Shown here one piece after another: positions 18,967 through 27,532 of a stretch of DNA of 64,000 nt. The notes below the pieces were generated by a model. It was not told the DNA's origin and searched no databases. It saw nothing but the letters and a program-made list of their open reading frames with translations. A program made the translations under genes and the position numbers. The stretch lies in the NCBI GenBank assembly GCA_964563925.1, contig CAZLZD010000016.1, positions 1 through 64,000 on the forward strand, in the 5' to 3' direction. The first letter of the stretch is position 1. The number at the start of each line of letters is the position of its first letter. Source of the stretch: JAUILA01 sp964563925 (GTDB taxonomy: Bacteria > Bacteroidota > Bacteroidia > Cytophagales > Cyclobacteriaceae).

Positions 18967-18997
18967 TTTCGTTGTTTTTGCGTCAAAAAGAACGAAA
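18967..18997. repeat. 31-bp inverted repeat between ilvA and the OmpA pair
   Basis: Arms TTTCGTT and TTTTTG are mirrored by CAAAAA and AACGAAA around a CGT centre, with a single G/G interruption on each side. The hairpin sits 47 bp beyond the ilvA stop and upstream of the OmpA pair. It is AT-rich and has no clean U-tract, so it is a weak terminator candidate or an operator. Confidence 0.4.
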
Positions 18998-19044
18998 TTC
19001 CGGCTGATTATCAGGGTAAAAGAATGCGTGAATGTAAGAATCAC

Positions 19045-20310
19045 TTAAATCACATAATGGAAAATCTGGGGTTGATCATTGAGATATTCATAGCGGATTT
19101 TCTTCTTTTCCATCCGGTCGATCAGTGGCTGCAGGTCGCTGTAATGCTTCAGCTCAATGCCAATCAGCGCAGGTCCGCGCTCCCGGCTGTTTTTCTTGGA
19201 GTATTCAAAGTGGCTGATATCATCTTCCGGACCAAGTACCTCGATCAGGAATTCACGCAGGGCCCCGGCCCGCTGGGGAAAATTGATGATAAAATAGTGC
19301 TTCAGTCCTTCATAAAGCAGTGACCGCTCTTTGATTTCCGCAGTACGCGTGATGTCATTGTTACTGCCGCTGACCACACAAACAACCCGCTTTCCGCGGA
19401 TTTCATCCTGCAGCAGGTCAAGCGCAGCGATTGACAGGGCGCCTGCCGGTTCGACCACAATCGCATCCTCGTTATAGAGCCGCAGGATCTCACTGCATAC
19501 ACGGCCTTCCGGAACCAGGACCACATCATCCAGCAGATGGCGGCATATCTCGAAGGTAAGATCACCTACCCGCCGTACGGCCGCTCCGTCCACAAATTTG
19601 TCAATCTTATCCAGGGTCACGACCTCTCCTTTTTCAAGGGAAGTTTTCATGGCCGGTGCGCCGGCGGGTTCCACCCCGATGATCCTGGTATCCGGTGAAT
19701 GAGCCCTGACATAGGTCGCAACCCCCGCCGCCAACCCGCCCCCGCCGATCGGCAGGATGAGGTAATCAGGAGCTTCGTCCATGTCCTCAAGGATTTCCTT
19801 TCCAACCGTGCCCTGTCCGGCCATGATATCCGGATCATCAAAGGGATGGATAAATTCGGCCCCTGTCCTTTCCTGGTAATGCCGGGCCTCCTCGTAGGCG
19901 TCATCGAAGGTATCACCCACCAGCTTGACCTCCACCTTGTCCTGTCCGAACATTTTGACCTGCTTGATCTTCTGGTCCGGGGTAGGCACAGGCATAAAAA
20001 TGGTGCCATGGACCCCCATACGGGCACAGGCCATGGCCACCCCCTGCGCGTGATTGCCTGCACTGGCACATACCACCCCTTTAGACAGCTTCTCCTGCGG
20101 AAGCCGCGCCATTTTGTGGTAGGCGCCGCGAATCTTGTAGGAGCGGACGATCTGAAGGTCTTCCCTTTTGAGGAACACCGAGGCCTGGCAGGCCTTACTC
20201 AGCCGCAGGCTCTCCATGAGCGGGGTCCGGTGGATCACTCCTTCCAGGACCCCTGCCGCTTCCCCGATCACCTGTACGTCCAGGATTTTGGTATGTGCCA
20301 AATCAGCCAT
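19045..20310 (-). CDS. ilvA: Threonine ammonia-lyase (threonine deaminase)
   Basis: 421 residues. It converts threonine to 2-oxobutanoate plus ammonia, the first committed step to isoleucine, with PLP. The PLP lysine lies in VRSYKIRGAYHKM, the phosphate-binding glycine loop is LPIGGGGLAAGVA, and the substrate asparagine region is SAGNHAQGVA. A single ACT-like domain (about residues 330-415; YFIINFPQRAGALREFLIEV) gives the short form found in Gram-positives and Bacteroidota, probably isoleucine-sensitive. It is last in the ilv operon, one base after ilvC. Confidence 0.95.
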   Translation of the reverse strand: MADLAHTKILDVQVIGEAAGVLEGVIHRTPLMESLRLSKACQASVFLKREDLQIVRSYKIRGAYHKMARLPQEKLSKGVVCASAGNHAQGVAMACARMGVHGTIFMPVPTPDQKIKQVKMFGQDKVEVKLVGDTFDDAYEEARHYQERTGAEFIHPFDDPDIMAGQGTVGKEILEDMDEAPDYLILPIGGGGLAAGVATYVRAHSPDTRIIGVEPAGAPAMKTSLEKGEVVTLDKIDKFVDGAAVRRVGDLTFEICRHLLDDVVLVPEGRVCSEILRLYNEDAIVVEPAGALSIAALDLLQDEIRGKRVVCVVSGSNNDITRTAEIKERSLLYEGLKHYFIINFPQRAGALREFLIEVLGPEDDISHFEYSKKNSRERGPALIGIELKHYSDLQPLIDRMEKKKIRYEYLNDQPQIFHYVI

Positions 20311-20311
20311 A

Positions 20312-21358
20312 TCAGTTGTTCTCGGGCCGCAGTTTTCTCACCGCAGCACCTGCCTGCCACATCTCTGACTCCCGCAATTCCTTCAGCTCGCCTTCCAGTT
20401 TCTCCCGGTAATCAGGCTGGCTGTTGGAGTCAATGGATTTCTGGGCCTCGTTGCCCTTTGAAACCTCACTGTACAATTCCTCGAACACAGGTTTGGAGGC
20501 ATCCCTGAATTTCTTCCACCAGTCCAGGGCACCCCGCTGGGCGGTTGTGGAGCAATTGGCATACATCCAGTCCATGCCGTTTTCCGCCACCAGGGGCATA
20601 AGTGACTGGGTCAGCTCTTCCACGGTCTCATTGAATGCTTCAGACGGAGAATGTCCGTTAGACCGCAATACTTCGTACTGGGCAGCGAAAATTCCCTGGA
20701 TTGCACCCATCAGTGTGCCGCGCTCACCAGTCAGGTCGCTGTACACTTCCTTTTTAAAAGTGGTACTGAACAGGTATCCTGAACCAACGCCAATACCCAG
20801 TGCCACCACGCGATCAAACGCCTTACCGGTGGCATCCTGGAAAATAGCATAGCTGGAATTTAACCCGCGTCCTTCCAGGAACATTCTCCGGAGAGAAGTT
20901 CCCGATCCCTTGGGAGCTACCAGGATCACATCCACATCGTCGGGGGGAATAATTCCGGTGCGCTCATGATATGTGATGGCGAACCCATGGGAGAAATAAA
21001 GCGCTTTACCGCTTGTCAGGTATTTCTTTACTGTTGGCCAGAGTGAAATCTGACCGGCGTCAGACAGCAGGTATTGAAGAATAGTCCCTTTTTCGCAGGC
21101 TTCCTCAATTTCAAACAGCGTCTTACCAGGCTCCCAGCCATCGGCAACGGCCTTATCCCAGGTCTTGGAATTTTTTCGCTGTCCGACAATGACATTGAAG
21201 CCATTGTCACGAAGGTTGAGTGCCTGTCCGGGACCCTGTACGCCATAGCCGATCACGGCGATCGTTTCGTCTTTCAATACTTCCCGGGCTTTGTCCAGGG
21301 GAAATTCTTCTCTGGTCACCACGTCTTCGGTGACTCCGCCAAAATTAATTTTTGCCAT
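20312..21358 (-). CDS. ilvC: Ketol-acid reductoisomerase
   Basis: 348 residues. It isomerises and reduces acetolactate or acetohydroxybutyrate with NADPH and magnesium in valine/isoleucine synthesis. The Rossmann loop reads VIGYGVQGPGQALNLRDNG, where class I enzymes usually have QGHAHALN; the GPGQ version is the plant/Bacteroidota-like variant. Metal-binding and catalytic acidic residues lie in YSDLTGERGTLMG and around FNETVEELTQSLMPL. The C-terminal helical region is longer than in the shortest class I forms. It lies 26 bp after ilvN and 1 bp before ilvA. Confidence 0.95.
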   Translation of the reverse strand: MAKINFGGVTEDVVTREEFPLDKAREVLKDETIAVIGYGVQGPGQALNLRDNGFNVIVGQRKNSKTWDKAVADGWEPGKTLFEIEEACEKGTILQYLLSDAGQISLWPTVKKYLTSGKALYFSHGFAITYHERTGIIPPDDVDVILVAPKGSGTSLRRMFLEGRGLNSSYAIFQDATGKAFDRVVALGIGVGSGYLFSTTFKKEVYSDLTGERGTLMGAIQGIFAAQYEVLRSNGHSPSEAFNETVEELTQSLMPLVAENGMDWMYANCSTTAQRGALDWWKKFRDASKPVFEELYSEVSKGNEAQKSIDSNSQPDYREKLEGELKELRESEMWQAGAAVRKLRPENN

Positions 21359-21384
21359 TCTTATAAGTTGATTTTGATTTGTAT

Positions 21385-21945
21385 TTATTGATTTTTTCCA
21401 GCCTCTACCCGGGCCTGGATTTCTGTTTCCATCTCATCCAGGTACTGGCTGAGTTCTTTCATTCGCTTGGAAATGGACACCCGGCCCGACCGGACGAATT
21501 CCAGCACCCCGTAGGGCTGCAATTGCTCAAGCAGTTCCTGTGTCTCGTGTTTATGTCCTGTCTTCTCGATGACCAGGTATTCGCTTTCCACCGTTACGAT
21601 TCGCGCATGGTTGTCCCGGATAAGTCGTTCCAGGCTGTGTTGCCCGTCAAGAAACTTTGTGGACACTTTATATAAGGCGATCTCCTGGTGAATGATTTCT
21701 TCTTCCCGGTAGTAAAACGCCTTCAGTGCCTCCACCTGCTTCTCGATTTGCTGAACGATCCGCCTGACCATATCCTCATTCGTTTTGACCACGAGGGTGT
21801 ACCGGTGTACGCCTTTCACTTCTGATTCGGAAACCGTTATACTTTCGATATTCACATGACGCCTTGTAAAAATCAGGGTGATGCGGCTGAGCAGTCCGAT
21901 AAAATTCTCCGTGAAGACGGAGATGGTATATTTGTGCGTCTTCAT
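21385..21945 (-). CDS. ilvN: Acetolactate synthase regulatory (small) subunit
   Basis: 186 residues, the usual length of the longer IlvN/IlvH form. The N-terminal ACT domain (YTISVFTENFIGLLSRITLI, RRHVNIESITVSESE) binds valine or related effectors; the C-terminal domain (about 85-160) contacts the catalytic subunit. It stimulates IlvB and makes it feedback-sensitive. It starts two bases after the ilvB stop, consistent with stoichiometric co-translation. Confidence 0.93.
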   Translation of the reverse strand: MKTHKYTISVFTENFIGLLSRITLIFTRRHVNIESITVSESEVKGVHRYTLVVKTNEDMVRRIVQQIEKQVEALKAFYYREEEIIHQEIALYKVSTKFLDGQHSLERLIRDNHARIVTVESEYLVIEKTGHKHETQELLEQLQPYGVLEFVRSGRVSISKRMKELSQYLDEMETEIQARVEAGKNQ

Positions 21946-21947
21946 AG

Positions 21948-23678
21948 TTAACTAAGTCTGATTTCAGAAACAGCAGCACCTGATGGCACCATTGGAAAGA
22001 CATTGTCTTCTTTTTCAACCATAACCTCCAGGAGGTAAGGTCCGTCGGCGGCCAGCATTTCAGCTATCGCTTCGTCTGCCTGGTCACGGGTTGAGAGCCG
22101 CCGGGAAGGAATACCAAAGGCATCCCCGAGTTTAACAAAATCGGGATTCTGTATTTCAGTAAAGGAATAGCGGCGATCGAAAAATAATTGCTGCCACTGC
22201 CTGACCATTCCCAGGAAGTTATTATTGAGGATAACGATCTTCACGGCTGCATTGGTCTGCCGGATGGTGGCCAGTTCCTGGAGATTCATTTGAAATCCTC
22301 CGTCACCTATAACGGCCACCACTTCCCGGTCAGGTACCCCGAGCTTAGCACCCAACGCTGCCGGCAGAGCAAAACCCATCGTTCCGAGTCCACCCGAAGT
22401 CACGTTACTCCTGGTCTTATTAAATCCGAAATACCGCGAGGCAGCCATCTGGTGCTGTCCCACATCGGTAACAAGTACAGCGTCCCCGTTGCTTCGTTCT
22501 GAAATCCTGCGAATGATCTCGGCCATGGTTAATCCTTCCTTGTCAGGAAACATTTCGGGCTGAACGACTTTTTCCTCTTCCACCTGTCTGCAGGCATGGA
22601 ATTCATCGATCCAGGCTTCGTGCTTGTTTTCATTTACCAGCGGGATCAGGTCTTCCAGAATTTCCCTGGCATCCCCGATCACCGGGACATCGGCGTGTAT
22701 ATTCTTATTGATTTCGGCCGGATCGATTTCAATGTGAATAACCCGGGCCTGGCTGGCGTACCGCTTCACATCACCGGTTACCCGATCGTCGAACCGCATC
22801 CCGACGGCTATCAGCACATCACATTCATTGGTCTTGATATTGGGTGCATAATTCCCGTGCATTCCCAGCATCCCCATATTCAGCGGGTGGTCTGTAGGCA
22901 TGGCGGACAGGCCCATAAGGGTCCATCCAAACGGAATTCCCGCTTTCCCGACAAGCTCCGCAAGTTCCTTTTCCGCCCCGGAAAGGATCACACCCTGGCC
23001 AACCAGCAAAAATGGTTTTTTCGCTTCATTGATCAGCGTTGCCGCATTGCGGATTGCCTTCGGTGAGGGGGCCGGGCAGGGGTTGTAGCTCCGCAGCTTC
23101 TCGCAGGGTTCATAATAAAATTCCAGGTCCCCAAACTGGGCGTCCTTGGTAATATCGATAAGTACCGGTCCGGGTCTTCCCGAACGGGCAATGTAAAAAG
23201 CCTTGGCCATGGCTGCAGGAATGTCTTTGGCCCTTGTTACCTGGATATTCCATTTCGTAACCGGCATGGATACGCCAACCACATCGGTCTCCTGGAATGC
23301 ATCGGTACCCAGCAGGTGTGATGCCACCTGTCCTGTAATGCAGACCAGCGGGGTTGAATCTATCATGGCATCTGCCAGTCCGGTGATCAGGTTGGTCGCC
23401 CCCGGCCCGGAGGTGGCAAGACAGACACCCACGCGTCCTGCGGCACGTGCAAATCCCTGGGCGGCATGTACGGCTCCCTGCTCGTGACGTACCAGGATAT
23501 GATGTATTTGGTCTGTGTAATCAAAAAGGGAATCATACACCGGCATGATGGCGCCCCCGGGATAACCGAATATGGTATCAACCCCCTCGGCCAGCAGTGA
23601 CTGAATCACAGCCTCTGCACCTTTGAGCTGAACCTTTTGTTTATCCCTGATTCTTGAGTTTTTTGTCAGTGTATCCAT
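21948..23678 (-). CDS. ilvB: Acetolactate synthase catalytic (large) subunit
   Basis: 576 residues. This thiamine-diphosphate and FAD enzyme condenses pyruvate with pyruvate or 2-oxobutanoate. Seen are the N-terminal glutamate region (GYPGGAIMPVYDSL, LVRHEQGAVHAAQGFARA), the FAD-domain segment (GMLGMHGNYAPN), and the ThDP motif VIGDGGFQMNLQELATI with the following NNNFLGMVRQWQ. Length and all motifs are standard. One base separates it from ilvD and two from ilvN. Confidence 0.95.
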   Translation of the reverse strand: MDTLTKNSRIRDKQKVQLKGAEAVIQSLLAEGVDTIFGYPGGAIMPVYDSLFDYTDQIHHILVRHEQGAVHAAQGFARAAGRVGVCLATSGPGATNLITGLADAMIDSTPLVCITGQVASHLLGTDAFQETDVVGVSMPVTKWNIQVTRAKDIPAAMAKAFYIARSGRPGPVLIDITKDAQFGDLEFYYEPCEKLRSYNPCPAPSPKAIRNAATLINEAKKPFLLVGQGVILSGAEKELAELVGKAGIPFGWTLMGLSAMPTDHPLNMGMLGMHGNYAPNIKTNECDVLIAVGMRFDDRVTGDVKRYASQARVIHIEIDPAEINKNIHADVPVIGDAREILEDLIPLVNENKHEAWIDEFHACRQVEEEKVVQPEMFPDKEGLTMAEIIRRISERSNGDAVLVTDVGQHQMAASRYFGFNKTRSNVTSGGLGTMGFALPAALGAKLGVPDREVVAVIGDGGFQMNLQELATIRQTNAAVKIVILNNNFLGMVRQWQQLFFDRRYSFTEIQNPDFVKLGDAFGIPSRRLSTRDQADEAIAEMLAADGPYLLEVMVEKEDNVFPMVPSGAAVSEIRLS

Positions 23679-23679
23679 A

Positions 23680-25350
23680 TTAACTATCGGTTATGCACCC
23701 TTTCGATGCAGATGCCACACATTTACTGTATTTGTACAGGTATCCGGATTTCTTTTTGAGCGGAGGTGCCTCCCAGGTGCGCCGCCGTTCATTAAGTTCT
23801 TCCTCACTTATCAGTACTTCAATGGTATTCTCCCGCGCATCGATCTTAATGCGGTCACCATTCCGGACCAGTGCAATAGCACCGCCCTCCTGTGCTTCCG
23901 GGGTGATATGCCCGACCACAAAGCCATGAGTACCTCCTGAAAACCGGCCATCGGTGATGAGTGCAACCTCTTTACCGAGCCCTGCTCCCATAATAGCCGC
24001 CGTGGGCTTCAGCATTTCCGGCATGCCCGGTCCGCCTTTGGGGCCCTCATAGCGTATAACCACCACATCGCCCGCCTGTACCTGTCCGTCGATTAATTTC
24101 TCATTGGCCTCAAACTCACTGTCAAATACCCGTGCGGTACCCTCAAACAGTTCGCCTTCCTTCCCGGTGATCTTGGCCACGGCGCCTTCCGGTGCCAGGT
24201 TGCCGCGAAGTATCCGGATATGACCGGTGGCTTTCAGCGGATTTGAAACCGGGTGAATAATTTTTTGTTCGTCTTCAAGTGCTGCGGCCGATTCAAGGTT
24301 TTCAGCCAGTGTCCTCCCCGTAACGGTCAGCGTATCCCCGTGCAGCAATCCTTCACGGAGCATCATTTTCATCACCCCCGGGATCCCTCCCACCTCATGG
24401 AGGTCCTCCATCAGGTACTTCCCGCTGGGTTTCAGGTCGGCCAGGTAGGGCGTGGTGGCAGCCAGTTCCTGAAAATCCGACAGGCCGATCTCCATTTCGA
24501 ACGAATGGGCAATGGCAAGAAGGTGCAGTACCGCGTTGGTCGAGCCACCGAGTACGGTGATCAGGCGGATCGCATTTTCAAACGATTTACGCGAAACAAT
24601 ATCCCTGGGCTTGAGGTCCAGCTCAAGCAGGTGGTGCATGGCCTTTCCTGCGGCTATACATTCAGTATCTTTATGGCCTCCAATGGCTGGATTGGACGAA
24701 CTGTACGGCAGGCTTATCCCAAGAGCTTCCAGCGCTGAAGCCATGGTATTGGCGGTATACATACCACCGCAGGCTCCTGCTCCCGGACACGCGTTATGGA
24801 CCACACCCCTGAAATCTTCCGGGGAAATGGTCCCCGCCATCTTCCGGCCGAGGGCTTCAAAGGCAGATACCACGTCGAGCCGTTCATTCTTATAGCACCC
24901 GGGGGCAATTGTTCCGCCATAAACGATAATAGCCGGACGGTTCAGACGCCCCAGTGCCATCATGGCACCTGGCATGTTCTTGTCGCAACCAACTACCGCC
25001 ACCACGCCGTCATAGGCCTGGGCATGGACCACGGTCTCGATGGAATCCGCAATGATGTCCCGGGAAGGCAGGGAATACCGCATCCCCGGCGTACCCATGG
25101 ATATCCCGTCGCTCACCCCGATCGTATTGAATATGAGTCCGACCAGGCCTGCTTCGGACGTACCCTCCTTTACCTTCGATGCAAGGTCATTGAGGTGCAT
25201 ATTGCAGGGGTTGCCTTCATACCCGGTACTTACGATACCCACCTGTGCTTTTTTCAGGTCTTCATCGGTCAGACCAATGGCATGCAGCATGGCTTGTGCC
25301 GCGGGCTGTGTAGGGTCCTGCGTGACAGTACGACTATATTTGTTAAGCAT
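23680..25350 (-). CDS. ilvD: Dihydroxy-acid dehydratase
   Basis: 556 residues. It dehydrates 2,3-dihydroxy acids to the 2-oxo acids for valine and isoleucine, using an Fe-S cluster. Cluster cysteines are visible in GCDKNMPGAMMA and NACPGAGACGGMYTANTMAS, with a further cysteine in the GNPCNMHLNDL segment. The C-terminal signature DGRFSGGTHGFVVGHITPEA is intact. It follows ilvE by three bases. Confidence 0.96.
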   Translation of the reverse strand: MLNKYSRTVTQDPTQPAAQAMLHAIGLTDEDLKKAQVGIVSTGYEGNPCNMHLNDLASKVKEGTSEAGLVGLIFNTIGVSDGISMGTPGMRYSLPSRDIIADSIETVVHAQAYDGVVAVVGCDKNMPGAMMALGRLNRPAIIVYGGTIAPGCYKNERLDVVSAFEALGRKMAGTISPEDFRGVVHNACPGAGACGGMYTANTMASALEALGISLPYSSSNPAIGGHKDTECIAAGKAMHHLLELDLKPRDIVSRKSFENAIRLITVLGGSTNAVLHLLAIAHSFEMEIGLSDFQELAATTPYLADLKPSGKYLMEDLHEVGGIPGVMKMMLREGLLHGDTLTVTGRTLAENLESAAALEDEQKIIHPVSNPLKATGHIRILRGNLAPEGAVAKITGKEGELFEGTARVFDSEFEANEKLIDGQVQAGDVVVIRYEGPKGGPGMPEMLKPTAAIMGAGLGKEVALITDGRFSGGTHGFVVGHITPEAQEGGAIALVRNGDRIKIDARENTIEVLISEEELNERRRTWEAPPLKKKSGYLYKYSKCVASASKGCITDS

Positions 25351-25353
25351 AAA

Positions 25354-26253
25354 TTATACGATGGTTAATCCCTGGTACTCATTGAACTGTACCTTCTGCC
25401 GATACATCAGGTAGATACTATGGCCGGCTGAGCCCTCCCATTCGCCGGGCAGCTTTTCGCCGTTAATACTGGCGATGGGTGCGATCTCCACGGCCGTACC
25501 GCAGAAGAATGCATGATCTGCCTCATAGGCTTCCTCCACCTTAAAAAATTTCTCCACGACCCGGATGCCCAGCTCCCGGGCCAGGTCCATCACGGTGCGG
25601 CGGGTAATACCAGGAAGAATATGTCCTGCCGGCGGGGTATAAAGAATATCGTCTTTCTGGTAAAAGAAATTGGCACCGGGGCCTTCTGCCACATTGCCGT
25701 TCATGTCAAGCAGCAGGGCCTCATCATAGCCCAGGCGGCGGGCTTCCGAGGTAGCCAGTATTGAGTTGGTGTAATGTCCGGTTATTTTCGCATCAATGAT
25801 CGTGGAGCGCGGGTTGGGCCTTTGAAAGGATGAGACCATTACATCCAGTGGATTCGATCCCAGGTATTTCGCCCATTTCCAGGCACCCATAAAAATGTGA
25901 CTGTCCCCGGCGGGGTTCAGTGACATATTCTCCCCTGCATATACAAGCGGACGGATATAGGCATTGTGCATATTATTCTGATCCAGCAGCTGGTAGGCGA
26001 TCTGGACCAGTTCCTCGGAGGTATAAGGGACCTTAAGCTGTATTCTTCCGGCCGAATAAAGCAGGCGATCGAAATGATCCTTTGCACGGAAGATATTGCA
26101 TCCGTTTACATTCTCATAGGCACGCATTCCCTCGAATGCCCCGTTGCCGTAATGGAGTGTCTGATTGAAATCACCGCTCATGGCTTCCTGACCCCTGATC
26201 CAGCGACCGTCCTTAAAGACTATTGTATGTGCATCGTAATACATTGTATCCAT
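25354..26253 (-). CDS. ilvE: Branched-chain amino acid aminotransferase
   Basis: 299 residues from the ATG at 26253 (MDTMYYDAHTIVF). A longer in-frame reading to 26346 runs through the terminator hairpin and leader and is rejected. The class IV aminotransferase signature is clear: HYGNGAFEGMRAYEN, the PLP lysine in IDAKITGHYTNSILA, EGPGANFF and the ITRRTVMDLARELG loop. It does the last step of Leu, Ile and Val synthesis. It is the first gene behind the attenuator and so the first affected by it; only seven bases lie between the terminator U-tract and the ATG. Confidence 0.95.
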   Translation of the reverse strand: MDTMYYDAHTIVFKDGRWIRGQEAMSGDFNQTLHYGNGAFEGMRAYENVNGCNIFRAKDHFDRLLYSAGRIQLKVPYTSEELVQIAYQLLDQNNMHNAYIRPLVYAGENMSLNPAGDSHIFMGAWKWAKYLGSNPLDVMVSSFQRPNPRSTIIDAKITGHYTNSILATSEARRLGYDEALLLDMNGNVAEGPGANFFYQKDDILYTPPAGHILPGITRRTVMDLARELGIRVVEKFFKVEEAYEADHAFFCGTAVEIAPIASINGEKLPGEWEGSAGHSIYLMYRQKVQFNEYQGLTIV

Positions 26254-26259
26254 ATGTTT

Positions 26260-26294
26260 AAAATAAAAAAGCGCCATCCCGTGGGGAATGGCGC
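26260..26294 (-). terminator. Attenuator terminator in front of ilvE
   Basis: Read on the minus strand: GCGCCATTCCC, loop CAC, GGGATGGCGC, then TTTTTTATTTT. The stem has ten base pairs with one bulged T and is followed at once by the U-tract, so it is a textbook intrinsic terminator. It lies between the leader peptide gene and the ilvE start, the position expected for an attenuator rather than an operon end. Confidence 0.88.
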
Positions 26295-26335
26295 CTGCAT
26301 GATCTATTTCTTTTATGTCAGATTCACCAATCCCC
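26283..26335 (-). promoter_or_regulatory. Candidate antiterminator of the ilv attenuator
   Basis: Minus-strand GGGGATTGGTG (26335-26325), which is the end of the leader peptide gene, can pair with the left arm of the terminator (26283-26293): ten of eleven positions pair, one as a G-T wobble, with one T-T mismatch. The loop between the arms is 31 bases. A ribosome finishing the leader would cover the first arm and let the terminator form; one stalled on the Leu/Val/Ile codons would leave it free. Confidence 0.75.
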
Positions 26336-26392
26336 TGTCGCGGCACGAATGACGCTAATAATGACCAGTGATATGATGACCAGGTTTTTCAT
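26324..26392 (-). CDS. ilv leader peptide, 22 residues
   Basis: ATG at 26392, TGA at 26326-26324. The peptide begins MKNLVIISLVIISVIRA and ends in GDW. Codons 4-15 contain two Leu, three Val and five Ile out of twelve, exactly the three amino acids made by the downstream genes. Such runs are the control codons of leader-peptide attenuators known from enterobacterial ilv operons. It is too short to be a functional protein. The last four codons double as the antiterminator arm. Confidence 0.88.
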   Translation of the reverse strand: MKNLVIISLVIISVIRAATGDW

Positions 26393-26404
26393 TTCTTTGT
26401 AGAA

Positions 26405-26437
26405 TAAAGGTAACAAAATAAAACACCGAAGCACAAA
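26405..26437 (-). promoter_or_regulatory. Bacteroidota-type promoter for the ilv leader and operon
   Basis: TTTG at 26437-26434 and TACCTTTA at 26412-26405, 21 bases apart, match the -33 (TTTG) and -7 (TAnnTTTG) elements of Bacteroidota with one mismatch. Transcription would start about 10 bases before the leader ATG. The promoter lies in the 57-bp gap behind leuB, so the ilv half can be transcribed separately from the leu half. Confidence 0.55.
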
Positions 26438-26449
26438 CCTTTTTCATAA

Positions 26450-27532
26450 TTATTCCGCTATTTCATTCATGGCTACTATGTTATGGGCAACAGCATCACC
26501 TGCCTCCTGCGTGCTCAGTGGTTTTCCCTCTGCAAGATCTTCCGTAACCTTGCCCTCCTGCAGTGCCTGTGCCACGGCCGACCTGATCGCCTTCCCTTCG
26601 TTCACACCCTGAAAGGCATACTCAAGCATCATGGCGGCAGACAGAATGGCCCCGAACGGATTCGCCGTGTTTTTACCAGCGGCCTGCGGATAGGATCCGT
26701 GAATCGGCTCAAACAACGCGTGCGTATCACCCATACTGGCGGAAGGCAGCAGTCCAAGCGAACCGGCGATCACAGACGCCTCGTCGGTAATGATGTCACC
26801 AAACATATTCTCGGTAAGGACGACATCAAATGAGGATGGCTGGAGAATGATCTTCATCGCGGCATTGTCCACAAACATGAAATCCAGGGTGACATCCGGA
26901 TAATCCCTGCTCACCACCTTTACCTCCTCCCTCCACAGCCTCGAGGTAGCCAGTACATTTGCCTTGTCAACCAGTGTCACATGATTGCGGCGCTGCTGTG
27001 CCGCCTGAAAAGCCATGTGGCTGATGCGGCGGATTTCGGCACGCGTATAGATACTGGTATCAAACGCCGTATCCCCGTTTTCTGTCCGGCCGCGTGGTTC
27101 ACCAAAATAAATCCCCCCGGTCAGCTCCCTGAACACGACGAAATCTGTTCCGTGTATCACCTTGTTTTTGAGTGGTGACCGGTCTTCAAGGGCCGGATAG
27201 CTCGTTACAGGCCGGATATTGGCATACAGTCCGAGGGCACTTCTCATTCTGAGCAGTCCCTGCTCCGGGCGTACCTTCGCAGAAGGATCATTGTCATATT
27301 TCGGATCGCCGATAGCGCCAAACAAAATGGCATCTGCCTTGCGGCATATTTCCTCGGTTTCCGCGGGAAACGGATCGCCGGTCGCATCGATGGCGGCCGC
27401 ACCCACCAGGGCTTCTTCATACCTGAATGTGTGACCAAACCGGTCACCCACGGCATCCAGTACTTTTCTTGCTTCGCGGATCACTTCCGGACCGATGCCG
27501 TCGCCGGCCAGTATGGCAATGTGTTTATTCAT
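26450..27532 (-). CDS. leuB: 3-isopropylmalate dehydrogenase
   Basis: 360 residues. It oxidatively decarboxylates 3-isopropylmalate with NAD in leucine synthesis. Seen are the N-terminal IAILAGDGIGPEVI, the arginine-rich substrate segment LLRMRSALGLYANIRP, the REL/TGGIYFG loop, and the metal-binding signature FGDIITDEASVIAGSLGLLP. The start overlaps the leuD stop as ATGA. It is the last gene before the ilv promoter and attenuator. Confidence 0.96.
   Translation of the reverse strand: MNKHIAILAGDGIGPEVIREARKVLDAVGDRFGHTFRYEEALVGAAAIDATGDPFPAETEEICRKADAILFGAIGDPKYDNDPSAKVRPEQGLLRMRSALGLYANIRPVTSYPALEDRSPLKNKVIHGTDFVVFRELTGGIYFGEPRGRTENGDTAFDTSIYTRAEIRRISHMAFQAAQQRRNHVTLVDKANVLATSRLWREEVKVVSRDYPDVTLDFMFVDNAAMKIILQPSSFDVVLTENMFGDIITDEASVIAGSLGLLPSASMGDTHALFEPIHGSYPQAAGKNTANPFGAILSAAMMLEYAFQGVNEGKAIRSAVAQALQEGKVTEDLAEGKPLSTQEAGDAVAHNIVAMNEIAE

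Noticed and set aside
19699..20508. 269-codon open frame on the plus strand opposite ilvA and ilvC
   Set aside because: It is antisense to two well-conserved genes, has no family resemblance and arises from codon bias on the other strand.
26254..26346. N-terminal extension of ilvE by 31 codons
   Set aside because: The extension runs through the terminator hairpin and part of the leader; the ATG at 26253 gives the normal family length.
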